DNA of 36,333 bases from a bacterium (GCA_030922375.1 JAVEPB010000118.1:1-36333), one strand, 5' to 3'; numbered from the stretch's first letter, positions 8,919 to 17,228 are shown. Translations and numbers: made by a program. Notes: a model not told the origin generated them from the letters alone.

Positions 8919-9876
8919 GGGCCGCCTCCTCCTCGCTTCTCGATTCGCCGCCGATAATTTTGACGAACGTATCCTCGAGAGTCATTCGCTCCCGATAAAG
9001 CTCGGTGAGACGGCCGCCCGCCGCCGTCACCGCCGCCACGAGGTCCGGGCGAACATCCCGTCCCTTCCCGGCGCTAACCTCGAAGTGTGCCTCCTCGCCC
9101 GCTACATCCTCCCTCAAACTCACGCCCCGGACCCCGGAGACCGAGGCGAGGCCACTCCGAATCGCCTCCGCCGGCCCAAGCGCCGAGACCCGGATGGTTT
9201 CCCCGTCCTGGGTATCCATCGCCAGGGTGTCGAGGGCGCCCTCCGCCGCCACGCGGCCCTGGTGAATGACGACCACGCGGTCGCATATGACGTTGACCTC
9301 GGGGAGGATATGCGTGCTCAGAATGATCGTGTGGTTGCCCTTGAGGCCGCGAATCAAATCGCGAATCTCGATAATCTGCGCAGGATCGAGTCCCGAGGTG
9401 GGCTCGTCCATGATGAGGATGTGGGGATCGTTGACCAGCGCCTGGGCCAGGCCCACCCGCTGGCGATATCCCTTGGAGAGATGGCCGATGATTCGCATGG
9501 CCACATCCTCGAGGCCGCACCCACCAACCACGCGATCGATTGCCGCGGCCTTGCCGGCGCCGCGCAACCCTTTCACCGACGCGACGAAATCAAGATAGGC
9601 CGATACCGTCATCTCGGGATAGAGCGGGTTGTTTTCGGGCAGATACCCGAGGCGCTTTTGAACTTCGAGCGGTTTCTCGATGACATCGATTCCGTCCAGC
9701 CGGACGGTTCCCGAGGTCGGGGGCATGTAGCCGGTCAGAATCCGCATGGTGGTTGATTTCCCGGCCCCGTTCGGGCCGAGAAAGCCCAGAATTTCACCCT
9801 CCTCGACCTTGAAGGATACATCCAGGATTCCGGGCAGGTTTCCATAAAACTTGGTCAGACCATCGACCTCAATCAA
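8911..9876 (-). CDS. ABC transporter ATPase, GldA-like
   Basis: 321-aa cytoplasmic ATPase, first gene of the four-gene operon. Visible motifs are Walker A GPNGAGKST (about residue 33), Q-loop YLPEN, signature LSKGYRQRVGLAQAL, Walker B ILIMDEPTSGLD and H-loop STHIL. The residues after 215 form the C-terminal DUF4162-like extension common in export-type ABC-2 ATPases. The start is TTG at 9874-9876 with a strong GGGAGGAG 7-8 nt upstream, and no ATG lies nearby. GTP/ATP-dependent export of an unknown substrate through the GldF-like permease is inferred from gene order. Confidence 0.92.
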   Translation of the reverse strand: MIEVDGLTKFYGNLPGILDVSFKVEEGEILGFLGPNGAGKSTTMRILTGYMPPTSGTVRLDGIDVIEKPLEVQKRLGYLPENNPLYPEMTVSAYLDFVASVKGLRGAGKAAAIDRVVGGCGLEDVAMRIIGHLSKGYRQRVGLAQALVNDPHILIMDEPTSGLDPAQIIEIRDLIRGLKGNHTIILSTHILPEVNVICDRVVVIHQGRVAAEGALDTLAMDTQDGETIRVSALGPAEAIRSGLASVSGVRGVSLREDVAGEEAHFEVSAGKGRDVRPDLVAAVTAAGGRLTELYRERMTLEDTFVKIIGGESRSEEEAAHV

Positions 9877-10062
9877 CGAACTGCTCCTCCCTTGGCGGCG
9901 CCCGAAAATTTGGCCGCCCTAAAAATTCCCAAAAAAAATTACCGGATTCCAAGAGCCGCGTGACAAAGGCCACTCGGAAAATAGCGGCATTAAACGCCGT
10001 TGGTTTTCGTTAGACGGACACAGGTTCCAAAACCTATAAAAACCTCTCATTGAGCGCCCTAT

Positions 10063-10091
10063 AAAATATTTGCCGCGCTCCCCCCTGTCAA
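10063..10091 (-). promoter_or_regulatory. Predicted promoter of the Gld-like ABC operon
   Basis: Minus-strand TTGACA (10086-10091), a 17-nt spacer and TATTTT (10063-10068). It lies 187 nt upstream of the operon's TTG start at 9876, in an AT-rich gap after the AcoX-like gene, and so gives a leader of about 180 nt. This is the best sigma70 match in the gap. Confidence 0.55.
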
Positions 10092-10157
10092 GGCCTTTTT
10101 CGCACCCTTGGGTCCGGGTGGTCATTTGTAATTATTTACATTTCAATTACTTGGGCA

Positions 10158-11255
10158 TTAGCTTTTACTACCTTTTCCCGAAGCTTTCAACCCGCCCGCC
10201 GCCAGAGCGGACAAATGCCCGCCGGTGGCGGCCCGCTCCAGAAGAGCCGGAACATCGAGCACCCTCGGCCCCTTTCGATCCAGTTCGACGCCAACGCGCT
10301 CCCCCTCCGAGAGGACGTACTCCCGCTCTCCGTCGAAGGCGAGAACCTGATGCGGCCGGGCCGAAATCTCTATCATCTCGCCCGGCGAAATCCGCTTGAA
10401 ACCGGTGATATCCGCCGTCTGGACCAAACCCGGCCCAACGGGCGCCAGGACTTTCGTTTTTCGCCCGGGCCTTTTTCGTCCGGCCCGAGGGGTGAAATCG
10501 ATCCAGAGGCCATCGGGCTCCTCTGCTCCGATGGGGTCGAGGCTGGCCCCCACCGCCGAGAGACCAAGACCGCCGGGCAGGCACCGCGTGAGCGCCAGCG
10601 ACTCGATTCGCTCGATGTCCCAGACCGCCCGCGAGCCCGCGAAAGCCTCGTTGACCACAGCCAGATCCACGAGGGCGAGATCCACCCCCCTCGAAATATG
10701 CACCTTTAGCCGCTTGGAGGATGTCACCTGGCGCGAGTAGCGGCGCGGCCGACGGGCGTACAGACCGGCGGCGAGACCCGCCACCGTCCCCTCCCAGTTC
10801 TGCGAAAAGGCGTTGTTCGTCCCCGTGGAGAGCGGGATGAGCGGGCAGCGGCCGCAACCCTTCGCCGCGGCCCGGCTCGTGCCGTCTCCGCCGAGGACAA
10901 CGATGCAGGCCGCGCCCTCCTCGCGCATCCTCGCCGCGCCGCGCCTCGTATCCTCCGCCTCCCCCCGCGCTCCGACATCAAGGAGGCGAACCCTCGGTTT
11001 TTTTCTTCTTCCCCCGCCACCGCCCCTGCCTCCACTCTTGCCCGAGCCCGTGCGATAGGCCTCGGCCGCGGCCCGCCCCAGTGCGCCCGCATCGTCGAGC
11101 ATCAACACCTCGTCCGCGCCCGCCGCCTCGAGCCCAGCGAGGACGCGGCGAACGATAAGCAGCTTTTCGTGGTTGCTGAACGAGCTGGCAAGCGCCACGA
11201 GACGGCGGATATCTTTTCCGGACTGGGGGTTGGCGATTACTCCGATGCAGGACAA
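10158..11255 (-). CDS. AcoX-like ATP-NAD kinase family protein (COG3199 type)
   Basis: 365-aa soluble protein of the NAD-kinase/diacylglycerol-kinase fold. GVIANPQSGKD at residues 5-15 and GGDGT at 122-126 followed by PLIPLSTGTNNAFS are the nucleotide-binding motifs of this superfamily, in the arrangement seen in AcoX-like COG3199 proteins. The later part carries repeated short beta segments with a VNEAFAGSRAVWD stretch. I start at TTG 11253-11255 because TGGAGG sits 6 nt upstream. The same frame stays open far upstream, but that part is antisense to the glycerate kinase. A Gly/Arg/Lys-rich insertion at residues 70-87 interrupts the N-terminal domain. Activity on NAD versus another diphosphate substrate cannot be decided. 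It is divergent from the glycerate kinase gene. Confidence 0.82.
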   Translation of the reverse strand: MSCIGVIANPQSGKDIRRLVALASSFSNHEKLLIVRRVLAGLEAAGADEVLMLDDAGALGRAAAEAYRTGSGKSGGRGGGGGRRKKPRVRLLDVGARGEAEDTRRGAARMREEGAACIVVLGGDGTSRAAAKGCGRCPLIPLSTGTNNAFSQNWEGTVAGLAAGLYARRPRRYSRQVTSSKRLKVHISRGVDLALVDLAVVNEAFAGSRAVWDIERIESLALTRCLPGGLGLSAVGASLDPIGAEEPDGLWIDFTPRAGRKRPGRKTKVLAPVGPGLVQTADITGFKRISPGEMIEISARPHQVLAFDGEREYVLSEGERVGVELDRKGPRVLDVPALLERAATGGHLSALAAGGLKASGKGSKS

Positions 11256-11261
11256 CGAAAA

Positions 11262-11267
11262 CCTCCA
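11262..11267 (-). promoter_or_regulatory. Shine-Dalgarno that fixes the TTG start of the AcoX-like gene
   Basis: TGGAGG on the minus strand, 6 nt before the TTG at 11255. It decides against the much longer upstream frame, whose earlier start codons lack such a site. Confidence 0.7.
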
Positions 11268-11284
11268 GGTTGAAACGTGCACCC

Positions 11285-11311
11285 CCCGGCGGCTATCTCC
11301 CCGCCGCCGGG
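11285..11311. repeat. Perfect 9-bp inverted repeat in a divergent intergenic region
   Basis: CCCGGCGGC and GCCGCCGGG flank a 9-nt spacer, 30 nt upstream of the AcoX-like start and about 120 nt upstream of the glycerate kinase start. It may be a regulator binding site or a hairpin in the AcoX-like leader. Local GC bias makes chance more likely than for AT-rich repeats. Confidence 0.5.
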
Positions 11312-11429
11312 ATCGGTTAGTGTGTGACTCAAAAGAACCCTGCCCGTACGCGAGGCTAATGAAGCGGCCCTCCAGCGTCAAGGAATCGCCGGACGCCAGG
11401 ACGCGCCGCCCAACCGGAGCCAGATCGCC

Positions 11430-12800
11430 ATGCCCAGCCGCCGACGACAGGCGAGGAAACCGGCCCGCGCCTCTCTCCGGAGAGACGCGAAGGCCATTTA
11501 CAAAGCGGCCCTGGACTCCGTTCGCGCTGGGGTGGTGGTCCCGAAATTTATCGCGATGGAAAAAACGGCCCGAGGAGAGCGCATCAGGTGCGGCAAGAGG
11601 CGCTTCCCGCTCCGGCGGGGGGGGCGGCTCATCGTCGTGGGCGCGGGCAAGGCCAGCTCGCACATGGCCCGGGCGGCCGAGCGGATTCTTGGTCGCCGGA
11701 TCGACGGCGGAGCCGTGGTCACCCAGACCGGCTACGCCGCCGCCTGCCGGCGCGTCGAGGTCCTCGAGGCGAGCCACCCGATCCCGGACGAGGCGGGAGT
11801 CCGGGCCGCCCGAAAAATCGGCGAGTGGGTGGACGGCGCCGGCGCGGAGGATTTGGTGATCTGCCTGATTTCGGGAGGAGGATCGGCCCTCCTTCCGGCT
11901 CCGGCCGAGGGCGTCACCCTCCGCGACAAGCGCGCCACCACCGACGCCCTCCTGAAAGCGGGCGCGCCCATCGATTCGCTCAACTGCGTCCGCAAGCATC
12001 TGTCCCGCTTCAAGGGCGGACAACTCGCCGCGCGCGCGGCCCCGGCCCGCCTTCTCACCCTCGCCATATCGGACGTGGTGGGAGATCCGTTCGACGTCAT
12101 CGCCTCCGGGCCCACCTGCGGCGACCCGACGACCTTCACCGACGCGGCGGGGGAGTTGAAGCGCTACGGCGTTTGGGGGAGCGCACCGCCGCGGGTCCGT
12201 CGCCACCTCGAGCGAGGAATCACCGGAGAAATTCCCGACACCCCGAGGCCCGGGGATCCGGTTTTCGCCCGCGTTCATAACCAGATCACGGCCAACAACG
12301 GGACCGCGCTACAGGCGGCGAGGGAGGCGGCCCGCGCCCTGGGCTACCGGCCCGTAGTTCTTACGCGGAGGATGCAGGGCGAAGCCCGTGAAGTAGGCAA
12401 TTTCCTGGCCGGCGTCGCCGACGGCATCCGGGCCGAGGGAACCCCCGCCCCGCCCCCGGCCTGCCTTCTTATCGGGGGAGAAACCACTGTTACTGTTGAG
12501 GGAAAGGGCCTCGGAGGGCGCTGCCAGGAGCTCGCTCTTTCATTTATCGACAATCTCGAATATGAAAATAATATATGTCTCCTTGCTGCGGGGACCGACG
12601 GGAAAGACGGACCCACCCCGGCGGCGGGCGCGATAGTGGACGAAAAATCTCTCCAATTAGTTCAAAAACAAGGTATTGACCTCGGATCCTTTTTGAGGGA
12701 CAATGATTCGCATAGGTATTTCGGTGACTATGGAGAGCTGATCTCTGCAGGTCCGACCGGAACCAACGTGATGGATCTTGTGGTGATACTTGCACGCTAG
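11430..12800 (+). CDS. gckA: Glycerate 2-kinase, class II (MOFRL type)
   Basis: 456-aa cytoplasmic enzyme: D-glycerate plus ATP gives 2-phosphoglycerate, feeding lower glycolysis. The N-terminal domain begins with the typical DAKAIYKAALDSV helix and LIVVGAGKASSHMA; SGGGSALL near residue 150, SGPTCGDP and NNGTALQAA follow. The C-terminal MOFRL domain has GGETTVTV, GGRCQELALS and GTDGKDGPTPAAGA. ATG at 11430 is used; the N-terminal helix motif lies 18 residues in, so no earlier start is needed. The last 260 bp are strikingly AT-rich compared with the rest of the gene, though the frame and motifs are intact. Divergent from the AcoX-like gene, 75 nt before the DUF3047 gene. Confidence 0.93.
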   Translation: MPSRRRQARKPARASLRRDAKAIYKAALDSVRAGVVVPKFIAMEKTARGERIRCGKRRFPLRRGGRLIVVGAGKASSHMARAAERILGRRIDGGAVVTQTGYAAACRRVEVLEASHPIPDEAGVRAARKIGEWVDGAGAEDLVICLISGGGSALLPAPAEGVTLRDKRATTDALLKAGAPIDSLNCVRKHLSRFKGGQLAARAAPARLLTLAISDVVGDPFDVIASGPTCGDPTTFTDAAGELKRYGVWGSAPPRVRRHLERGITGEIPDTPRPGDPVFARVHNQITANNGTALQAAREAARALGYRPVVLTRRMQGEAREVGNFLAGVADGIRAEGTPAPPPACLLIGGETTVTVEGKGLGGRCQELALSFIDNLEYENNICLLAAGTDGKDGPTPAAGAIVDEKSLQLVQKQGIDLGSFLRDNDSHRYFGDYGELISAGPTGTNVMDLVVILAR

Positions 12801-12875
12801 TTTTGAATCGCTTGCGTGCGGCGCTTATTTTGACTTTAATTTGCTTTACTTTTTCCGCCCGTCGTTGAGGTGACT

Positions 12876-13685
12876 ATGGCAGGCCTGCCTGGAATGTGGG
12901 TCCGTTCTCTGTGCGGCGTTCTCGCCGTCGCGTTTATCGGATTCTTGACTCCTGCCACATCCCAAGGCGCCGAAAAATCGGTTGCCGCCGACAATTCGGT
13001 TGTCGTCAGCAATTACGCAAAATCAAAAAACACCACGCAGGCGAACGGCCTTCCCCAGGGTTGGAAGCTCCGCATCTGGCAGGGCGAACCCGACATCAAG
13101 GTTCTCACGGAAAACGGGAAAAACATCCTTCGCCTCCGGAGTAAAGTCGCCTCGATCAGCATCTACAAAGACGTCGAACTCGACCTCCAAAAATTTCCCC
13201 ATCTGAAATGGCGCTGGAAAGTCACCCAACTGCCCAAGAACGCCGACGCCCGAATCAATAACAAGGACGATCAGGCCGCAGGCGTCTACGTCGTATTTCC
13301 CCGCTTCCCCAGCATGATTAACAGCCAGCTGTTGGCCTACGTCTGGGAGACGAGCGCCCCCGTGGGAACGGTCCTCCGAAACCGCCGCAACCCGATGGTT
13401 CACTATATTGTCGTCCGCAGCGGAAAGGGCCGGCTGAACCAGTGGATCACCGAGGAGCGCAACGTCCGGGAGGACTACCGAAAGGTGTTCGGCGAGGAGC
13501 CGCCGATGGTGGGCGGAATTTCCCTTCTCATCGACACGGACGACACCCGCTCCCAGGCCGAAAGCTTTTTCTCGAAAATCGAGTTCCGAAAACGCGCCCA
13601 CGTACGTCTCACCCCGCCCGCCAACCGGCTGGTCAAGTCGCTGATTCCCGCAATGTTGATTCCCACGATAGGATCCCCGGAATAA
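12876..13685 (+). CDS. DUF3047 family exported protein
   Basis: 269-aa protein with an N-terminal signal peptide (hydrophobic residues about 9-24, likely cut after SQGA). The mature part shows the DUF3047 pattern: FPHLKWRWKV, DDQAAGVYVVFPRFP, LAYVWETSAPVGTVL, MVHYIVVRSG, TEERNVREDYRKVFGEEPP and LLIDTDDTRSQAESFF. The fold is thought to be a beta-sandwich, and no activity is established for the family. The ATG at 12876 follows GAGG with a 6-7 nt gap. A GTG two codons earlier would overlap that ribosome site, so I reject it. It lies between glycerate kinase and pyruvate kinase genes; a periplasmic or envelope role is inferred from the signal peptide. Confidence 0.85.
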   Translation: MAGLPGMWVRSLCGVLAVAFIGFLTPATSQGAEKSVAADNSVVVSNYAKSKNTTQANGLPQGWKLRIWQGEPDIKVLTENGKNILRLRSKVASISIYKDVELDLQKFPHLKWRWKVTQLPKNADARINNKDDQAAGVYVVFPRFPSMINSQLLAYVWETSAPVGTVLRNRRNPMVHYIVVRSGKGRLNQWITEERNVREDYRKVFGEEPPMVGGISLLIDTDDTRSQAESFFSKIEFRKRAHVRLTPPANRLVKSLIPAMLIPTIGSPE

Positions 13686-13746
13686 CCGCTTCGCCGCTAA
13701 GTCGCCGAACTCCCCCTTTTTTTCCCGCACCGCCTCGAATCAAAAA

Positions 13747-13775
13747 TTCCCTCACCCCTAAAAGCCCGCTATACT
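13747..13775 (+). promoter_or_regulatory. Weak candidate promoter upstream of pyruvate kinase
   Basis: TATACT (13770-13775, 5 of 6) is a good -10. The 17-nt spaced TTCCCT (13747-13752) is a poor -35. It lies 75 nt upstream of the pyk start in the 164-nt gap after the DUF3047 gene. Confidence 0.35.
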
Positions 13776-13849
13776 AAACTTGCCAGGCCTCAACGGAATA
13801 GCGGAACCCTTTTGCATGACCCTTTTCCAGGAGGAGCGTTAGAGCCGAT

Positions 13850-15271
13850 ATGCGCCGGACAAAAATCGTCTGCACCCTAGGACCCGCGAGCCGCCACGCC
13901 TTCACTCTCAGGTCCATGATTCGCTCCGGAATGAACGTGGCCCGCCTCAATTTCTCTCACGGCACTCTGGCCGAACACCGGGCCATCATCAAAAAGATCA
14001 GGCGCCTTGCCTCGGAGGAGAACCGCGCCGTAGCCATTCTCGCGGACATGGGAGGCCCCAAATTCCGCCTCGGAAAAGTGCGCTCCGGAGAAATCCTCCG
14101 GGACGGGAGACGCGTCGATCTCACGAGCCGCCCCCGCGTCGGAACCGCGGAGCGCCTCTCCGTCAACCGCCCGGAACTCATCCCCCAACTCGGCCGGGGG
14201 GACAGGGTCATGATCTGGGACGGGAAACTCCAGCTTGAGGTCATCGAGACCGGTGAGGAGGAAGTCTCCTGCCGGGTAATCGTCGGCGGACCGCTCAAGG
14301 ACGGCGCCGGCCTCAACATGCCGGACACCACCCTCGACATCCCCGCCTTGACGGAAAAGGACTTGAAGGACATCGCCTTTTGCGTGAAGCAAAAGGTGGA
14401 TTTCATAGGCCTCTCCTTTGTTCGAACGGCGGCCGACATCGAACTCTGCCGCCGCGTAATCCGCTCCCACCATGCGGACATTCCGATCATCGCGAAAATG
14501 GAGAAGACCGAGGCCGTAAAAAACCTCGTGGAAATTATCGAGGCGACCGACGGAGTGATGGTGGCCCGCGGAGATCTGGGCATCGAAATTCCGCTCGAGG
14601 AGGTTCCCCTGGCCCAGAAAAAAATCATCTCCTGCGCCAATCATCTGGGGAAGCCCGTCATCACGGCCACCGAGATGCTTCTCTCCATGGTGGATGCCTC
14701 GCGGCCCACCCGGGCCGAGGCGGGCGATGTGGCAAACGCCATCCTCGATGGTTCGGACGCCGTCATGCTCAGCGAGGAGACCTCGGTGGGCAAAAATCCC
14801 ACCGAGGTCATCCGGATGATGGGCCGCATCGCCGAGGCCACCGAGAAAAGCGCGGCCATCTCGGCGAGCGCCGTGAGAAGAAGGAGGCAGGAAAACTCAG
14901 ACGGAACGAGTCTCGCCCACGCCATCGCGCACTCGACCGTCGAACTCGCGCGCGAACTGCGGGCCTCGGTAATCATCACCCCGACGGACTCGGGCGACAC
15001 CCCCCGGCGAATCGTGCGCCACCGGCCCGATCAACCCGTCATCGCCCTGAGCATCTCGGACCAGACCGTCCGGCGGCTCTCCCTTTCCTGGGGCGTTTTC
15101 CCATGGAAGATTCCCCGGCGCCTGCCCCTCGAGAAGATCCTTGCGGTCATCAGGGAGCGCATCATCGAGGAAAAACTGGGCGAGGAAGGCGGGTCCGCGA
15201 TCCTGTGCGCCGGATATCCCTTCGGCGCCAAGGAAAATAAGGGCCGGGTCATTCAGACCGAGGTGATCTGA
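13850..15271 (+). CDS. pyk: Pyruvate kinase
   Basis: 473 aa, typical length: PEP plus ADP gives pyruvate plus ATP. Motifs in order are TKIVCTLGPAS, GMNVARLNFSHG (substrate and K+ site), DMGGPKFRLG, IIAKMEKTEAVKN (catalytic Lys), VARGDLGIEIPLEEV (metal-binding Glu/Asp), and the SRPTRAEAGDVANAILDGSDAVMLSEET block. The C-terminal domain (after about residue 350) has the usual Rossmann-like fold and ends in VIQTEVI. Slight departures from the commonest form are Gln to Glu in ATEM and SEET for SGET; both occur in other pyruvate kinases as far as I know. AGGAGG lies 15 nt before the ATG, a rather long spacing. The ROK kinase gene follows after 2 nt. Confidence 0.96.
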   Translation: MRRTKIVCTLGPASRHAFTLRSMIRSGMNVARLNFSHGTLAEHRAIIKKIRRLASEENRAVAILADMGGPKFRLGKVRSGEILRDGRRVDLTSRPRVGTAERLSVNRPELIPQLGRGDRVMIWDGKLQLEVIETGEEEVSCRVIVGGPLKDGAGLNMPDTTLDIPALTEKDLKDIAFCVKQKVDFIGLSFVRTAADIELCRRVIRSHHADIPIIAKMEKTEAVKNLVEIIEATDGVMVARGDLGIEIPLEEVPLAQKKIISCANHLGKPVITATEMLLSMVDASRPTRAEAGDVANAILDGSDAVMLSEETSVGKNPTEVIRMMGRIAEATEKSAAISASAVRRRRQENSDGTSLAHAIAHSTVELARELRASVIITPTDSGDTPRRIVRHRPDQPVIALSISDQTVRRLSLSWGVFPWKIPRRLPLEKILAVIRERIIEEKLGEEGGSAILCAGYPFGAKENKGRVIQTEVI

Positions 15272-15273
15272 TC

Positions 15274-16224
15274 GTGGGCGATGAAGAGCAGGAGGGCATT
15301 TTTCTCGGAATCGATCTGGGCGGCACCCAACTCAAGGCCGCCCGCTTCTCGGCGAACGGCACCCGGGAAGCCATGGAAAACGCCGCTTCGGGAGCCGGCG
15401 GTGATGCCGAGGAAATTTTCAGCGCACTATGCTCAACCGCCAGCACCCTCATCGGCGGCTCTCGCCTGCGCGGAATCGGCGTCGGCGTCGCCGGTCTTCT
15501 CGATCCCGGTTCGGGCCGGATTCTCAACTCCCCCAACATTCCCGCCTTGAGCGGTTTCGCCCTCAGGAGCCGCGTGAGGGAAGCCTTCGGCGACAAAATC
15601 TTCGTCCGGATGATGAATGACGCCAACGCGGCCGCGCTGGGCGAGTATTTCGCGGGCGCGGGCACCGGCTCCTCGAGTATGTTCCTCCTCACCCTTGGAA
15701 CCGGAATCGGCGGCGGATTCGTCATCGACGGAAATCTCTGGACCGGTGCGGCGGGGGTGGGCGCCGAGGTCGGTCATATGTGCATTCGGGCCGATGGCCC
15801 CCTCTGCCACTGCGGGGCGCGAGGGTGTCTCGAAGCCTGTGTCTCGGGTTGGGCGCTCATGCGGGATGCCGATCAAATCGCCAAGCGGGACCCCAAATCC
15901 GCCATCGCGGAGCTATCCCCCCGGACTCCCCTCTCCCTGGCGGAACTCGCCTCCGCCGGCGACCGTCAGGCCCGGGCGCTCTGGGAAAATGCGGGGGCCA
16001 TGCTTGGCACCGGCATCGCCAATCTGATGAACCTCTTGAACCCCGACCGCATTGTGCTGGTCGGGGGGCTCGGAGGGGCAGGCGACCTTTTATTCGAGCC
16101 GGCGAGGCGGGCCTGGGAGAGTCAGGCTTTCAAGGAGGCCCGGACGTCCACGTCGGTGAAACCGGGGGTTCTGGGCGAATGGGCGGGCGTCCGGGGAGCC
16201 ATACAACCGTTTTTGGAAAAATGA
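15274..16224 (+). CDS. ROK family sugar kinase (glucokinase-like)
   Basis: 316-aa kinase that phosphorylates a hexose or N-acetylhexosamine with ATP. The ATP-binding motif DLGGTQLKAA sits near residue 13, MNDANAAALGEY carries the catalytic Asp, GTGIGGGFV the ATP site, GHMCI the GH-type zinc His, and CHCGARGCLEAC the ROK zinc motif (CxCGxxGCxE). The start is GTG at 15274, with GAGGTGA about 7 nt upstream inside the pyk end. Its TGA overlaps the ATG of the DUF3108 gene as ATGA. ROK members include glucokinase, fructokinase and NagC-like repressors; no helix-turn-helix is present here, so it is a kinase. Sugar specificity is not decided. Confidence 0.92.
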   Translation: MGDEEQEGIFLGIDLGGTQLKAARFSANGTREAMENAASGAGGDAEEIFSALCSTASTLIGGSRLRGIGVGVAGLLDPGSGRILNSPNIPALSGFALRSRVREAFGDKIFVRMMNDANAAALGEYFAGAGTGSSSMFLLTLGTGIGGGFVIDGNLWTGAAGVGAEVGHMCIRADGPLCHCGARGCLEACVSGWALMRDADQIAKRDPKSAIAELSPRTPLSLAELASAGDRQARALWENAGAMLGTGIANLMNLLNPDRIVLVGGLGGAGDLLFEPARRAWESQAFKEARTSTSVKPGVLGEWAGVRGAIQPFLEK

Positions 16225-17228
16225 GACGCGCGGCCCGGCTATGCGCCCTCCCGCTGGCAGCGGCGCTGTTTTTTCTCCCCGCCTCTGAATCCGCCCCCAT
16301 CTCTAGTCAGGAACGAAAACCCTCCAATCAGGGTCGTAACCCCTCTCGCCAGGGGCGCAGCCCCTCCCGCCCCTGGGAGGGATCCCACCCCTTTCAAACG
16401 GGCGAGAGTCTCAAATACCAGATTCACTGGCTGAGTCTCGCAGTCGCCACCCTCCGCCTCAGCGTCGAAGGCCCCCTGAGGTGGGAGGGGAACAACGTCT
16501 TTCGTTTTCACAGCCGCCTGAAATCCGCGGGCCTCCTCAGACACCTCATTCGGGTGGACGACAGGGTCACGAGCTACACGGACGCGGCAGGGCTGTTCAG
16601 CCGCCGGATTGAAGTCAGGCAGCGCGAGGGTCACTACCGGGGCGAGCGGTGGAACGTATTCGAGGGGAGACGCGCCACCTACGGCCGCCCGAAAAGGCCG
16701 CCCAGGTTCTATGAAATTCCGGGGCCGGTGCAGGATTTCCTCGGCGCGCTCTACAAAACAAGGGCGTTCGACCTCCAGCCCGGCAAGCGCATGACCCTGG
16801 AAATTTTCAACAACAAAAAACTTCACCCGGTGCGCATCAACGTCATCGGAACCGAAACGAGCGATACCCTGTGGGGACCTGTCCGCACCCTGGTCCTCCG
16901 GCCGGAATTCGTGGGCAACAATTACCTTACAAGCTTCGGGACAACCTGGATTTACGTGACAGCCGATCGCCACCGGATTCCGGTGCGTTTCGAAAGCCGA
17001 ACCTACCTGGGCACCGCGGTCGCCCACCTGGTCGAAAGCAGGGGCGTGCCCTCCGGCCCCCTCTCCAGGGCTCCAATCAGAAAGCTCAAGGGCTGGAAAT
17101 CACCCGCGAAGCGGGTCAAGGAGGGCTCGGGCGGAGGGCTCATTAAGTTAAAGGAACTTATGAATAAATCACGGAAAAGGGATTATAAAAAAAAGAAAAA
17201 GCCTTCGGATAGAGACGGCGGGTCTTGA
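16221..17228 (+). CDS. DUF3108 exported protein
   Basis: 335-aa periplasmic protein. A signal peptide (about residues 1-24, cut near SESA) is followed by a low-complexity Ser/Arg/Gln/Pro stretch (about 28-50) encoded by a strong DNA inverted repeat. The DUF3108 domain follows: GESLKYQIHWLSLAVATL, a LLRHLIRVDDRVTSY segment, and WIYVTADRHRIPVRFESRTYLGT toward the end. The C-terminus is highly basic (RKRDYKKKKKP). DUF3108 proteins are often near lipid or LPS genes and their role is unknown. The start ATG at 16221 overlaps the ROK stop, so coupling is likely. The same frame is open upstream to 15780, but that is antiphase with the ROK gene and is not coding. Confidence 0.85.
   Translation: MRRAARLCALPLAAALFFLPASESAPISSQERKPSNQGRNPSRQGRSPSRPWEGSHPFQTGESLKYQIHWLSLAVATLRLSVEGPLRWEGNNVFRFHSRLKSAGLLRHLIRVDDRVTSYTDAAGLFSRRIEVRQREGHYRGERWNVFEGRRATYGRPKRPPRFYEIPGPVQDFLGALYKTRAFDLQPGKRMTLEIFNNKKLHPVRINVIGTETSDTLWGPVRTLVLRPEFVGNNYLTSFGTTWIYVTADRHRIPVRFESRTYLGTAVAHLVESRGVPSGPLSRAPIRKLKGWKSPAKRVKEGSGGGLIKLKELMNKSRKRDYKKKKKPSDRDGGS
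16341..16381. repeat. Long interrupted inverted repeat within the DUF3108 gene
   Basis: CCCTC (16341-16345) pairs with GAGGG (16377-16381), and CCAGGGGCG (16349-16357) pairs with CGCCCCTGG (16368-16376). The loop is 10 nt and TCG bulges between the arms. This is 14 bp of stem in a coding linker region just after the signal peptide. It looks like a small REP-like palindrome that was inserted in frame. Confidence 0.6.

Noticed and set aside
9919-10050. 43-codon leader peptide from the ATG at 10050 (minus)
   Set aside because: It starts about 6 nt from the predicted transcript start with no ribosome site; no attenuator visible.
11256-12278. N-terminal extension of the AcoX-like frame
   Set aside because: It is antisense to glycerate kinase, and the good Shine-Dalgarno supports the TTG at 11255.
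12600-12800. Glycerate kinase as a broken or frameshifted gene because of base composition
   Set aside because: The frame is continuous and the GTDGKDGPTPAAGA motif is intact.
15780-16220. N-terminal extension of the DUF3108 frame
   Set aside because: Overlaps the ROK kinase in another frame; a signal peptide begins at 16221.
16330-16380. CRISPR-like short repeats in the DUF3108 linker
   Set aside because: A single palindrome with no repeat-spacer periodicity; no cas genes seen.
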